Position numbers and translations under genes: made by a program. This document shows positions 8,107 to 17,237 of a DNA stretch of 64,000 nucleotides, one piece after another. The number at the start of each line of letters is the position of its first letter. Position 1 is the stretch's first letter. The DNA comes from Jiella sonneratiae (GTDB lineage Bacteria > Pseudomonadota > Alphaproteobacteria > Rhizobiales > Rhizobiaceae). The notes below the pieces were generated by a model, which saw only the letters and a program-made list of their open reading frames with translations, was not told where the DNA came from and made no database searches. Where the stretch lies: positions 1 through 64,000 of the forward strand of contig NZ_JAFMPY010000025.1 of NCBI RefSeq assembly GCF_017353515.1. Reading direction: 5' to 3'.

Positions 8107-8616
8107 ATGGTCGACGCCGCCGCCCCGCTCGCCGTGGCGATCCTCGCCTACGTGACGGCCCAGCGCCTCTTCGAACTCGTCGTCGCCGCGCGCAACACGC
8201 GGCGGCTTCTCGAAAGCGGCGGATACGAGGTCGGCGCCGGGCACTATCCGGCGATCGTCGCCCTGCATGCCGCCTGGCTCGCCGCCCTGTGGATCTTTTC
8301 GCCCGGCAGGCCGGTCGATCTTCTGCTTCTTGCGCTCTTCGTCCTCGTCCAGTTGCTGCGTTTCTGGACCCTCGCCTCGATCGGCAGGCGCTGGACGACG
8401 CGCATCATCGTCCTGCCCGGCGAGCGTCTCGTCGCAACGGGACCCTATCGCTTCCTGCCGCATCCGAACTACGTCGTGGTGGTCTGCGAAATTTTCCTCC
8501 TGCCCGCCGTCTTCGGCCTCTGGGCGATCGCCATCCTGTTCTCGCTTCTCAACGCGGCGGTACTGATGATCCGGATCCCGGCCGAGACGTCCGCGCTGCA
8601 ACGGACCCGCGGATGA
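8107..8616 (+). CDS. ICMT-type membrane methyltransferase (BpsB/YpbQ-like)
   Basis: This is a 169-residue membrane protein with about four to five hydrophobic segments. The C-terminal ICMT core reads ATGPYRFLPHPNYVVVVCE, which carries the cofactor-binding G-P-Y-R...H-P-N-Y pattern of isoprenylcysteine carboxyl methyltransferases. In Bacillus subtilis the homologue BpsB (YpbQ) sits next to the type III PKS BpsA and O-methylates the alkylpyrones that BpsA makes. The same pairing here, one base apart, strongly suggests the same kind of SAM-dependent tailoring of the upstream enzyme's product. Protein prenylation is not expected in this organism. Confidence 0.8.
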   Translation: MVDAAAPLAVAILAYVTAQRLFELVVAARNTRRLLESGGYEVGAGHYPAIVALHAAWLAALWIFSPGRPVDLLLLALFVLVQLLRFWTLASIGRRWTTRIIVLPGERLVATGPYRFLPHPNYVVVVCEIFLLPAVFGLWAIAILFSLLNAAVLMIRIPAETSALQRTRG

Positions 8617-8647
8617 CGTCCCGCCGCCGATCCCGGACGGCGCCGCG

Positions 8648-10222
8648 ATGACGGCGCCCGACCCCACCGCGGAAGAAGCGCAGGCCGAACGGCTGTCGGT
8701 CGGCACCTGGCTCGGCTTTGCCGCCATGTGCCTCGGCATGTTCATGGCGGTGCTCGACATCCAGGTCGTCGCCACCTCGCTGCCGGCGATCCGGACCGCG
8801 CTCGGCATCGCGGACGATCGGATGAGCTGGATCCAGACGGCCTATCTGATCGCCGAGATCATCGCGATTCCGCTGACCGGCCTCCTGACCCGGGCGATCA
8901 GCATGCGGCGGCTCTTCGCCGCCGCAGTCGGCGTCTTCACCCTCGCCTCGATCGGCTGCGCCGCAAGCACGGGCTTCGCTACGCTGATCGCCGGGCGGGT
9001 GGTGCAGGGCTTTTCCGGCGGCATGCTGATCCCGCTGGTGTTCTCCGCGGTGTTCCTCCTGTTCCCCTTGCGGTTCCAGGGCGTCGCGACGACCCTTGCC
9101 GGCATGCTGGCGGTGCTGGCGCCGACGGTCGGCCCGATCGTCGGCGGCTGGATCACCGAGACCGGCTCGTGGCACTGGCTGTTCCTCGTCAACGTCGTGC
9201 CCGGCATCCTGGCTTTTCTCCTCGGCCTCGCCACGCTGCGGCGGGAGGCCGGCCACCCGACGCTGCTGCGCAGCCTCGACGTCGGGGGGCTGGCGCTCCT
9301 CGCGCTTTCTCTCGCGAGCCTTCAGATCGGGTTGAAACAGGCGCCCGACGACGGCTGGCTGTCCGCCCCGGTCCTCGGCCTCCTCGGCGCCAGCCTGCTC
9401 GCCGGGGCCTGGTTCGTCGCCCGCATGCTCGGCGCCGGCACGCCGATCGTCCAGCTCCGGACGTTCCGCGACCGGGGTTTTGCCGTCGGCTGCGGATTGA
9501 GCTTCATTCTCGGCATGGGGCTCTACGGGTCGGTCTATCTGATGCCGGTCTTCCTCGCATTCATGCGCGAGCACGGGCCGCTCGAAATCGGCATCGTCAT
9601 GCTGGTCACGGGGGTCACGCAGCTCCTGACCGCCCCGCTCGCCGTCGCGCTCGAACAGCGGGCCGATGCGCGCCTCCTGACCCTCGGCGGATTCCTGTTG
9701 TTCGGGGCGGGGCTGGCAATGAGCGGCTTTGCGACACGCCAGACGGATTTCGACGGGATGTTCTGGCCGCAGGTGGTGCGCGGCGGGGCGATCATGTTCT
9801 GCCTCCTGCCGCCGACGCGGCTCGCCCTCGGCGGGCTCCTGCCGGAGGCCGTGCCCGATGCCAGCGGCGTCTTCAACCTGATGCGCAATCTCGGCGGCGC
9901 CATCGGCATCGCGCTGATCGACACGGTGATCTACGGCCGCTCCCCGGTGATCGCCGAAGCCCTGGCTCAGCGCCTGGTCGACAGCGACGCGAAGGCTTTC
10001 GTCATCGTCGGCCTGCCCCTCGACCGGCTGAAGGACGCGGCGACCCTCGCCAACGATCCCGACATCCAGGACAAGGTCCTGCCGCTGATCCAGAAGGCCG
10101 CACTCGTCGAGGCGATCGACGAGGCCTGGATCATGCTTGCCGCCATCACCTTTGCCGGCTGCGCGCTCACCCTTCTCGCCCCGCGCGGCGCCGCCTCCGG
10201 CAAGCCGATGCCGGGCCATTGA
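8648..10222 (+). CDS. DHA2-family MFS multidrug/metabolite exporter (EmrB/QacA-like)
   Basis: The 524-residue protein has about 14 hydrophobic segments. Motif C-like LDIQVVATSLPAI lies in the first helix and VLAPTVGPIVGGWI in the fifth, both marks of the 14-helix DHA2 drug:proton antiporters. It is 31 bases behind the methyltransferase gene on the same strand, so it probably shares the operon and may export the methylated polyketide. No EmrA-type membrane-fusion partner is next to it. General drug efflux is the alternative. Confidence 0.82.
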   Translation: MTAPDPTAEEAQAERLSVGTWLGFAAMCLGMFMAVLDIQVVATSLPAIRTALGIADDRMSWIQTAYLIAEIIAIPLTGLLTRAISMRRLFAAAVGVFTLASIGCAASTGFATLIAGRVVQGFSGGMLIPLVFSAVFLLFPLRFQGVATTLAGMLAVLAPTVGPIVGGWITETGSWHWLFLVNVVPGILAFLLGLATLRREAGHPTLLRSLDVGGLALLALSLASLQIGLKQAPDDGWLSAPVLGLLGASLLAGAWFVARMLGAGTPIVQLRTFRDRGFAVGCGLSFILGMGLYGSVYLMPVFLAFMREHGPLEIGIVMLVTGVTQLLTAPLAVALEQRADARLLTLGGFLLFGAGLAMSGFATRQTDFDGMFWPQVVRGGAIMFCLLPPTRLALGGLLPEAVPDASGVFNLMRNLGGAIGIALIDTVIYGRSPVIAEALAQRLVDSDAKAFVIVGLPLDRLKDAATLANDPDIQDKVLPLIQKAALVEAIDEAWIMLAAITFAGCALTLLAPRGAASGKPMPGH

Positions 10223-10273
10223 CCGCGGCGAGCGGCGGCGCCGATCGCCGGCGGAAGGCAATCGCCGGCGCGA

Positions 10274-11092
10274 TCAGCCCCTCGGCTTGTAGGTATGTTC
10301 CTCGGCCGGGAAGCTGCGCTGGCGCACCTCGGCGGCATAGGCCTTGACGGCCTCGCTCACCGCCTCGCCGATCGCGCCGTAGCGCTTGACGAACTTCGGC
10401 ACGCGCGGCGTCAGCCCGAGCATGTCGTTGATGACGAGGATCTGCCCGTCGCAGGCGCTCGACGCCCCGATGCCGATGGTCGGAATCGCCACCGCCCCGG
10501 TGATCTCGGCGGCAAGCGGCGCGACGACCCCCTCGACCACCACGGCGAAGGCCCCTGCTTCGGCGACGGCCACCGCGTCGGCGACGATCTTCCGGCGTGC
10601 CGCCTCGTCGTGGCCCTGGCTCTTGAAGCCGCCGAGCATGTTCACCGCCTGCGGCGTCAGCCCAACATGGGCCATCACCGGGATGCCGCGGCTGGCGAGG
10701 AAGGCGATGGTCTCGGCCATCGCGACGCCGCCCTCAAGCTTGACGGCGCCGCATCCGGTCTCGGCCATGACCCGCGCGGCGGAGGAAAACGCCTGTTCGC
10801 GCGACGCCTCGTAGGCACCGAAGGGCAGGTCGACGACGATCAGCGCCTCGGTCGTCGAACGCACCACCGCGCGGCCATGGGCGATCATCAGGTCGAGGTC
10901 GACCTCGACGGTCGATTCCATGCCGTGCTCGACCATGCCGAGGCTGTCGCCGACGAGGATGAAGTCGCAGAGCGGATCGACGAGCGGGGCGAAGGCCGCA
11001 TTGTAGGCGGTGAGCGAGACGATCGGCTGGCCGCCCTTCATCGCCCGGATCGCCGGCGCCGTCCGGCGCCGCAGCGGCTTTTCTGCACTCAT
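10274..11092 (-). CDS. panB: Ketopantoate hydroxymethyltransferase
   Basis: The 272-residue enzyme makes ketopantoate from alpha-ketoisovalerate and methylene-tetrahydrofolate, the first committed step of pantothenate and CoA synthesis. Family landmarks are [14 protein letters not shown] near the N-terminus, [14 protein letters not shown] with the Mg-binding aspartate, VKLEGG, and the [10 protein letters not shown] loop. It lies 25 bases downstream of panC on the same strand and should be co-transcribed with it. Confidence 0.95.
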   Translation of the reverse strand: MSAEKPLRRRTAPAIRAMKGGQPIVSLTAYNAAFAPLVDPLCDFILVGDSLGMVEHGMESTVEVDLDLMIAHGRAVVRSTTEALIVVDLPFGAYEASREQAFSSAARVMAETGCGAVKLEGGVAMAETIAFLASRGIPVMAHVGLTPQAVNMLGGFKSQGHDEAARRKIVADAVAVAEAGAFAVVVEGVVAPLAAEITGAVAIPTIGIGASSACDGQILVINDMLGLTPRVPKFVKRYGAIGEAVSEAVKAYAAEVRQRSFPAEEHTYKPRG

Positions 11093-11117
11093 GGCATGTC
11101 TCCCGTCTCCTTGTCCT

Positions 11118-11972
11118 TCAGCCCGGCCCGGGCCTTGCCGTGCGCTGGTCGATGAGGAGCACCGGACCGACCTCGGCCGTCACGAGGATCACCACCGGGC
11201 CGTCGATCCGCGGGGCGGGGTCGAGCGTCTCGGCGGCGCGGATGTCGAGCGAGCGGAGCGTCACGCCCGGCTCGGCGCCGAACCGCGCCCGCATCGCCGC
11301 GAGAACCGGGGCCGGGTCGCGCTCGCCGGCCTCGATCATCGCCGCGCCTTCGGCGAGCGCCGCCGACAGGACCCGCGCAGCGTGCCGCCCGCCGGGCGTG
11401 AGCCGCACGTTGCGCGACGACATGGCGAGCCCGTCGGGCTCCCTGACGGTCGGAACCCCGACGATCGCGACCGGCAGGTTGAGATCCGCGACCATGCGGC
11501 GAATGACGGTGAGCTGCTGAAAATCCTTCTCGCCGAAATACGCCTTGTCGGGCTGGACGATGTTGAACAGCTTCGTCACCACCGTCGCCACCCCGGCGAA
11601 GTGGCCCGGGCGGACCTTACCGATCAGGATCTCGCCGAGCGGCTTCAGCGACACCGACGTCTGCAGCGGCCGCGGATACATCTCCTCGACGGTCGGGGCG
11701 AAGACGACGTCGACCTTCGCCTCGCGCAAGAGCGCGAGGTCGCGGTCCGGGTCGCGCGGATAGGTGGCGAAGTCCTCGCTCGGGCCGAACTGCGTCGGAT
11801 TGACGAAGATCGACACCACGACGACGTCGTTCTCCAGCATGGCGCGGCGGACGAGTTCCAGATGCCCGGCATGCAGGAAGCCCATGGTCGGCACCAGGCC
11901 GACGGTCTTGCCGGCCCGCCGGGCGGCACCGAGCGCCCCTCTGAGCTCCGCGATCGTCTCGTATCGTTCCAC
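11118..11972 (-). CDS. panC: Pantothenate synthetase
   Basis: The 284-residue enzyme joins pantoate and beta-alanine at the cost of ATP. The nucleotidyltransferase HIGH-type motif is seen in [14 protein letters not shown], the pantoate pocket in [13 protein letters not shown], and the KMSKS-equivalent in [11 protein letters not shown]. Its length is normal for the family. It is the promoter-proximal gene of a panC-panB pair. The 245 bases upstream (11973-12217) show no gene. Confidence 0.95.
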   Translation of the reverse strand: MERYETIAELRGALGAARRAGKTVGLVPTMGFLHAGHLELVRRAMLENDVVVVSIFVNPTQFGPSEDFATYPRDPDRDLALLREAKVDVVFAPTVEEMYPRPLQTSVSLKPLGEILIGKVRPGHFAGVATVVTKLFNIVQPDKAYFGEKDFQQLTVIRRMVADLNLPVAIVGVPTVREPDGLAMSSRNVRLTPGGRHAARVLSAALAEGAAMIEAGERDPAPVLAAMRARFGAEPGVTLRSLDIRAAETLDPAPRIDGPVVILVTAEVGPVLLIDQRTARPGPG

Positions 11973-12217
11973 GGGTCTTCGTCCGTTTCCTCGCCGGACG
12001 GCGTTCTATCGGCAAGCGGGACGAAGCGAAAGGCCGCGGGATCTCGCTCCTACCCATATGCATGGAGGAGATGCGAGAAATTCTCCTGCCTCCTGCGTGA
12101 GCCCCGGTGCTCGTCGGCCCGGTCGTCGCGGCACGATCGATCGGACCCGGTGCCCGATCCCTGTGGTGCACCGAAAGAACGGGGCACGTCGGCTGCCCTT
12201 CAGAGCGCGGTCCGGCA

Positions 12218-13396
12218 TCAGCGCCGCAGGCCGAACCATCCGCGCAGCCGTGCGGACACCGCCTGCCACCGCGTGTCGTCCGCAGACGCCTCCCTGCTTC
12301 TCAGCGTCGCTTCGAGATCCTCGACCGCACGCATGGTCGCCTCGTCCTCCGGCAGCACCCGCTGTGCGATTCTGAGCAGCGCCAGGACGTCGCCGGCCCC
12401 CGGGCGCTGACGCGCGGCGATCTTCAGCGCGGCATCCCTGAGGCAGCGGGCGTCCTCCGGTGCCAGCAGGCCTTGGAGCTTCGCCCCGATCGATGCCGCC
12501 AGGACGTCCATCTGCCGCTCGGACAGCGTGATCGCGTCTCCCGCCTTGGGGTTGAACGATCTCTCCAGCGCCTCGTACGGCTCGATCAGCAGATGGTCGG
12601 CCGGATCGAGCTTGGCGTTGATGGCGTCGACGGTGCGGCGGTATCTTGCGGCGACGGCCTCGTAGCTCGCCCTCTCGATATAGGGGATCTCGGCGCGGAT
12701 GGTCGGGAGCCTGTTGACCAGCTGGTCGCTGATATACGACGCCGACCGGGTCACGTGTCTGTTGAAGGCGGCCTGCAGCCGGTATTCGCTTTCGGTCAGC
12801 GAGCGGTTCACCGGCTCCTTCGGATAGGTCATCTCCTGCAGCAGCTCCGGCGCCGCCTCTCCGAATGCCGCGACTGCAAAGTGGTCGAACAGCGCCGCCT
12901 TGCGGTTCGAGTAATTGGCGAGCGCGAGCGGAAAACCGTATCGGCCCGCAGCATCGATCCACCACAGAACGCGGGCGTGATGTCCGTCGCGGCGGTCGCG
13001 CAGAAAGGTGTTCAGATCGTCGGACTTTCCGCCCCGCTTGACGCTTTGCCCCCAACTCGAGACGAGCATGTCGAAGACGTTTCGCGCGTAGAGGATCACC
13101 CTGACCGGGCAGTCGTGACGCAGCAGGTGCTGCTCGATCGCGGCATCCTTTGCCAGTTGGTGGAACAAGCTCTCGCCCGAGACGACGATTCGCCTGTCGG
13201 CGGCGAAATCGCTGCCGAGCAGCACGGCGCCGTTGCCGCTGCTGACGAAGCCTTTTGCGGCGACCGCAAAACTCGGATGCTGCGGATAGGTCCAGCCGAA
13301 TTCTTCCAAGCGAGCGCGGTTGATGGCGAGTGTCGACTGGATGAAACTCGTTCCGGTTTTTCCGTGTCCGATATGGATCACCAGTTCCCGAGCCAT
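12218..13396 (-). CDS. Sulfotransferase-fold protein, unknown acceptor
   Basis: The 392-residue protein opens with a P-loop-like 5'-phosphosulfate-binding motif, IHIGHGKTGTSFIQSTL. About 95 residues later comes RVILYARNVFDMLVSSW, which resembles the 3'-phosphate-binding region of PAPS-dependent sulfotransferases. The rest (alpha-helical, with a charged C-terminus) is not recognisable to me. No glycosyltransferase or polysaccharide gene lies nearby to suggest an acceptor. It is divergent from an MFS transporter with 185 bases between. Confidence 0.65.
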   Translation of the reverse strand: MARELVIHIGHGKTGTSFIQSTLAINRARLEEFGWTYPQHPSFAVAAKGFVSSGNGAVLLGSDFAADRRIVVSGESLFHQLAKDAAIEQHLLRHDCPVRVILYARNVFDMLVSSWGQSVKRGGKSDDLNTFLRDRRDGHHARVLWWIDAAGRYGFPLALANYSNRKAALFDHFAVAAFGEAAPELLQEMTYPKEPVNRSLTESEYRLQAAFNRHVTRSASYISDQLVNRLPTIRAEIPYIERASYEAVAARYRRTVDAINAKLDPADHLLIEPYEALERSFNPKAGDAITLSERQMDVLAASIGAKLQGLLAPEDARCLRDAALKIAARQRPGAGDVLALLRIAQRVLPEDEATMRAVEDLEATLRSREASADDTRWQAVSARLRGWFGLRR

Positions 13397-13581
13397 CCCT
13401 CACCTTCCGGTTCTGCGATCGCGGCAGCGCCGCGACGTCGCGGATCGCGGCGACAGCCTCGTGCTGCATTGCCCCGCCCATGTCTTTCGTTGATCCGCGC
13501 TATTACCAAAATGCGATAGGTTTCGGGGCCGCTTGACGATAGTGGTCGGTCTCACCTTTCTCAGACCGGGAGCCGGGATCA

Positions 13582-14811
13582 ATGGACGCGATCGCCACCA
13601 GACGAGGCCCCCGGAACGCCGAACTCGCCGCCATCGGCGCCGGCTGCCTGATCGCCCTCCTCACCTTCGGCCCGCGCTCGGCGATCGGCTTCTTCCAGCT
13701 GCCGATGCTGACCGACACCGGCTGGAGCCGCGACGAGTTCGGCTTCGCCATCGCCATCCAGAATCTCTGCTGGGGCGCGGGCCAGCCGCTGTTCGGCGCG
13801 ATCGCCGACAAATGGGGCACGGCGCGGGTGCTGATCCTCTCGGGTCTCCTCTATGCCGCCGGCCTTGCGCTGACAGCCGTCGCCCCCTCGCCCTTTTTCC
13901 TGACGGTCGGCGCCGGCGTCCTCGTCGGCCTCGGCGTCGCGGCGGGATCATTCGGCATCGTGCTCGCGGCCTTCGCCAGGCGGGTGAGCGCCGAACAGCG
14001 TTCCTTCGTCTTCGGCCTCGGCACGGCGGCGGGCTCGGCCGGGATGTTCCTCTTCGCGCCGCTCTCCCAGGCGCTGATCGAGAGCTATGGCTGGTCCGAC
14101 GCCCTCCTCGTCCTCTCCGCCGTTATGCTCCTCGTCCCGCTGCTCGGCTTCGCGCTGCGCGGCACCGGCCGGACGAGCCGGGATCTCGCGCCCGAGATCG
14201 AGCAAACGATGGGCGCAGCGCTGCGCGAGGCCTTCGCGACGAAGAGCTATATGCTGCTGACCGCCGGCTTCTTCGTCTGCGGCTTCCAGGTCGCCTTCAT
14301 CACCGCGCATTTCCCGGCCTTTCTCGCCGATGTCGGCATCGCGCCGAAATGGGCGGTGATCGCGATGGCGCTGATCGGCTTCTTCAACATCGTCGGCTCG
14401 ATCGCCTCCGGCCTCATCGGCCAGCGGGTGTCGAAGCCGCACTTCCTCGCCTGGATCTACATTTTCCGGTCGATCGTCGTGACGGTCTTCCTGATGACGC
14501 CGATCACCCCGGCGACGGTCGTCGTCTTCGCCGTCGTCATGGGGCTGCTCTGGCTCTCCACCGTGCCGCCGACCAACGCGCTGGTGGCGATCATGTTCGG
14601 CACGAAATATCTCGGCCTGCTCGGCGGGCTGGTGTTTCTGTCGCACCAGATCGGCTCGTTCCTCGGCGTCTGGCTCGGCGGCTATTTCTACGAGCTCTCC
14701 GGCTCCTACGACCCGGTCTGGTGGCTCGGCGTGGCGCTTGGCCTGTTCGCCGCGCTCATGCACTGGCCGATCCGCGAGACGCCGGTGGAGCGGCTGGCGC
14801 TGGCGGTGTGA
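13582..14811 (+). CDS. MFS transporter (12-helix, OFA/monocarboxylate-like)
   Basis: This 409-residue membrane protein has about 12 hydrophobic segments. The GAIADKWGTARVL loop between helices 2 and 3 is the MFS motif A, and there is a long central loop around residues 190-215. The pattern GWSRDEFGFAIAIQ in the first loop is common in the oxalate/formate and monocarboxylate-like group. The substrate is unknown. It ends about 70 bases before the higB-type toxin gene. Confidence 0.75.
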   Translation: MDAIATRRGPRNAELAAIGAGCLIALLTFGPRSAIGFFQLPMLTDTGWSRDEFGFAIAIQNLCWGAGQPLFGAIADKWGTARVLILSGLLYAAGLALTAVAPSPFFLTVGAGVLVGLGVAAGSFGIVLAAFARRVSAEQRSFVFGLGTAAGSAGMFLFAPLSQALIESYGWSDALLVLSAVMLLVPLLGFALRGTGRTSRDLAPEIEQTMGAALREAFATKSYMLLTAGFFVCGFQVAFITAHFPAFLADVGIAPKWAVIAMALIGFFNIVGSIASGLIGQRVSKPHFLAWIYIFRSIVVTVFLMTPITPATVVVFAVVMGLLWLSTVPPTNALVAIMFGTKYLGLLGGLVFLSHQIGSFLGVWLGGYFYELSGSYDPVWWLGVALGLFAALMHWPIRETPVERLALAV

Positions 14812-14848
14812 TATCGGCAGACCAGTTCAACTGGACAACGACACCCAC

Positions 14849-14865
14849 GTATCTTATCATGATAC
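14849..14865. promoter_or_regulatory. Candidate HigA operator
   Basis: GTATC...GATAC arms enclose the perfect palindrome TATCATGATA (14855-14864), 16 bases before the toxin start codon. A second near-palindrome, CCAGTTCAACTGG, lies at 14822-14834. HigA-type antitoxins repress their own operons by binding such short inverted repeats near the promoter. The assignment is by position only. Confidence 0.45.
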
Positions 14866-14880
14866 TATGAGGGCGTTGCC

Positions 14881-15162
14881 GTGATCCGCTCTTGGAAAGG
14901 CCGCGCGATCGAACTCCTGGCGGCCGGTCGATCGGTGAAGGGGTTTCCGGCAGACCTCATCCGGCCTGCGCAACGCAAACTCCGCTATCTGGCAGATGCA
15001 GCGCGTCTGAGTGATTTGGCGTCGCCGCCGGGGAACCGCTTGGAGGCGCTGAAGGGTGATCGTAACGGGCAGTTCTCCATCCGCATCGATGATCAGTGGC
15101 GCATCTGCTTTCGGTGGACCGACGAGGGAGCGGAAGACATCGAAATCGTCGACTACCATTGA
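14881..15162 (+). CDS. higB: HigB/GraT-type toxin (RelE superfamily)
   Basis: The 93-residue protein starts at GTG 14881 with IRSWKGRAIELLAAG. It contains the LEALKGDRNGQFSIRIDDQWRICFRW core of RelE-fold ribosome-dependent mRNA interferases; R-I-D-D-Q-W-R-I-C-F is the hallmark of the HigB/GraT group. It precedes its antitoxin, the inverted gene order typical of hig loci. The stop overlaps a possible ATG (15162) of the antitoxin. Confidence 0.88.
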   Translation: MIRSWKGRAIELLAAGRSVKGFPADLIRPAQRKLRYLADAARLSDLASPPGNRLEALKGDRNGQFSIRIDDQWRICFRWTDEGAEDIEIVDYH

Positions 15163-15197
15163 TGGAGCGGCTGCCTGAACCAAATCGAGTTCATGGA

Positions 15198-15506
15198 ATG
15201 GATCTGAAACTACCGCTCATTCATCCCGGCGAGATTCTGCGAGAGGACTTTCTCGCGCCGCTTGCGATGGCGCCCTATGGCCTGGCGAAAGCATTGCATG
15301 TTCCGCGGACCCGGATCGAGCGGTTGGCGCGCGAGGAAACCCCCGTCACTGTCGACACGGCCCTCAGGCTGGCGCGCTATTTCGGCACGACGCCGGAGCT
15401 GTGGCTGAATCTCCAGAGATCATACGACCTGCAATTGGAAACCGATCGCAAGCGCGACGAGATTGCCGCGATCATCCCTCGGCCGCCGGATTGCGAGGCG
15501 GCCTGA
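15198..15506 (+). CDS. higA: HigA/GraA-type antitoxin (XRE helix-turn-helix)
   Basis: From the ATG at 15198 the product has 102 residues. It contains the family opening [16 protein letters not shown] and a helix-turn-helix region ([21 protein letters not shown]). An in-frame ATG at 15162 overlaps the toxin stop and would add 12 residues, giving direct translational coupling; the shorter form fits usual family length. The antitoxin neutralises HigB and represses the operon. Its last 35 bases overlap the end of recO on the other strand. Confidence 0.88.
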   Translation: MDLKLPLIHPGEILREDFLAPLAMAPYGLAKALHVPRTRIERLAREETPVTVDTALRLARYFGTTPELWLNLQRSYDLQLETDRKRDEIAAIIPRPPDCEAA

Positions 15507-16227
15507 CGCCGCCTCTTCCGAGAGCAGCCAAAAGCCCGTGTCGCGCGTCGGGCTCCTTGATGCCGCGCGGCGTAAAGACGTTGCGGGCGAGGAAGTAACC
15601 CGTCAGCTGGAACGCCTGCGCAAGCGCGCCGGCGTCCTCGGCGCTGCCCTCTTCCGCAAGGAACTGCGGCAGCGGCAGCAGCCTGTCGTGCCAGGGCGCA
15701 CCGGCCTCGCGGCTGACGGCGCGGCCGGTCCTCGGCGACACGTAGACGAGATCGTGGCGCTGGCCGGTGGCGGCGCATCGGGCGAGGTCGAGTCCGAAGC
15801 CGAGTTCCTCCAGAAGCGCGATTTCGAACCGCAGCATCAGGGCCGCAGCCTTGTGCGGCGCATCGAGATGCTCGACGATGACGGAAAGCCCGTCATAAAG
15901 GCGCGGGTGCGGATCGCGCTCGGGCAGGAGCCTCAGATGCGCCGCGGCGAGCTGAATGGCGTTGAGCGCCGCGGCGCTTTCGATCAGCGAGGCGGCACGC
16001 AGGGTGACCGGTTCGATGAGGAAGGTGCCCATGTGCTCGTCGAGCCGCGCCCGCCAGGAGGCCTCGACCGAGTTGCCCGGCTGGAGGACGGGCTGCTGGC
16101 GCCGCGAGCGCCCGCCTCTGACGATGCCGAGATGGCGCCCGCGGCCGCGCGTCATCACTTCGGCGATGACGCTGGTCTCGCCATGGCGCCGGACGCCGAG
16201 AACGATCGCCTCCTCACGCCATTCCAT
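15472..16227 (-). CDS. recO: DNA repair protein RecO
   Basis: The 251-residue protein has the N-terminal OB fold ([24 protein letters not shown]) that binds SSB and DNA, followed by the helical RecO_C domain. It promotes RecA loading on SSB-coated gaps with RecR. The era gene lies just upstream on the same strand, 20 bases away, as in many Hyphomicrobiales. The C-terminus (about 12 codons) is antisense to the end of higA, which suggests that the toxin-antitoxin pair is a later neighbour. Confidence 0.92.
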   Translation of the reverse strand: MEWREEAIVLGVRRHGETSVIAEVMTRGRGRHLGIVRGGRSRRQQPVLQPGNSVEASWRARLDEHMGTFLIEPVTLRAASLIESAAALNAIQLAAAHLRLLPERDPHPRLYDGLSVIVEHLDAPHKAAALMLRFEIALLEELGFGLDLARCAATGQRHDLVYVSPRTGRAVSREAGAPWHDRLLPLPQFLAEEGSAEDAGALAQAFQLTGYFLARNVFTPRGIKEPDARHGLLAALGRGGVRPPRNPAAEG

Positions 16228-16247
16228 CGCCTGACGCGCCTATAATC

Positions 16248-17237
16248 TCAGCTCGGATAGTCGAGCCCCATCTCGCGGTAGCGCTCCGGGTCGTCGCCCC
16301 AGTTCTCGCGCACCTTGACGAAGAGGAAGAGGTGGACCTTCTGCTCCGCCGCTTCCGTGATCTCCTTGCGCGCCGCCTCGCCGATCGCCCTGATCGTCTC
16401 GCCCTTGTGGCCGATCACGATGCGTTTCTGGCTGTCGCGCTCGACATAGATCGTCTGTTCGAGCCGCACCGACCCGTCAGGCCGGGTCTCCCAGAGCTCG
16501 GTCTCGACGTGGCTGGCATAGGGAAGTTCCTGATGCAGCCTCAGATAGAGCTTCTCCCGGGTGATCTCGGCGGCGAGCTGGCGCATCGGCAGGTCGGAGA
16601 CCTGATCCTCCGGATAGTACCACGGCCCCTCGGGAAGCGTCGCCGCAAGCCAGTCCATCAGATCACCGCAGCCCGAACCGTCGAGGGCGGAGATCATGAA
16701 GACCCGGTCGAAGGCGGCCCTGTCGGTGAGCTCCTTGGTCAGGCCGAGCAACCGGTCGCGCTTGATCCGGTCGACCTTGTTGAGGAGCAGCGCCCGGGTC
16801 GTCTGCCTTTCGGAGAGCCGGCCGAGGATCCGCTCGACATCCTCGCTGACGCCGCGTTCCGAATCGACGATCGCCAGCACCACGTCGGCATCGCGCGCCC
16901 CGGACCAGGCGGTCTTGACCATCGCCCGGTCGAGCCGGCGCTTCGGCCTGAACACGCCCGGCGTGTCGACGAAGACGATCTGGGCGTTGCGGTGCATGGC
17001 GATGCCGCGCACCAGCGCCCGGGTGGTCTGGACCTTGTGGGTGACGATCGACACCTTGGTGCCGACGAGCTGGTTGACGAGGGTCGACTTGCCGGCATTC
17101 GGCGCCCCGAGCAGCGCGACGAAGCCGGAGCGTCGTGCCCCGGCCGCGCCCGTCTCCTTGCCCGCGGCAGAAGTCGCTGCCGCGGCTTCGCCCGCTGCCT
17201 CGGCGTTTGCCGGTGCCTGCTCCGCTTCGTCGCTCAA
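16248..17237 (-). CDS. era: GTPase Era, ribosome maturation factor
   Basis: The 329-residue protein carries G1 GAPNAGKS, G3 DTPG, G4 NKVD and a C-terminal KH domain with IGHKGETIRAIG. It matures the 30S subunit by binding the 3' end of 16S rRNA. The start is a TTG at 17237 that overlaps the rnc stop (TTGA), preceded by AAGGA at a good distance; a longer in-frame extension into rnc is not credible. The N-terminal 35 residues are Ala/Glu-rich, an extension before the GTPase fold. The rnc-era pair is translationally coupled. Confidence 0.93.
   Translation of the reverse strand: MSDEAEQAPANAEAAGEAAAATSAAGKETGAAGARRSGFVALLGAPNAGKSTLVNQLVGTKVSIVTHKVQTTRALVRGIAMHRNAQIVFVDTPGVFRPKRRLDRAMVKTAWSGARDADVVLAIVDSERGVSEDVERILGRLSERQTTRALLLNKVDRIKRDRLLGLTKELTDRAAFDRVFMISALDGSGCGDLMDWLAATLPEGPWYYPEDQVSDLPMRQLAAEITREKLYLRLHQELPYASHVETELWETRPDGSVRLEQTIYVERDSQKRIVIGHKGETIRAIGEAARKEITEAAEQKVHLFLFVKVRENWGDDPERYREMGLDYPS

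Noticed and set aside
12000-12217. Possible small gene between panC and the sulfotransferase-like gene
   Set aside because: Only short frames without ribosome sites or motifs are present.
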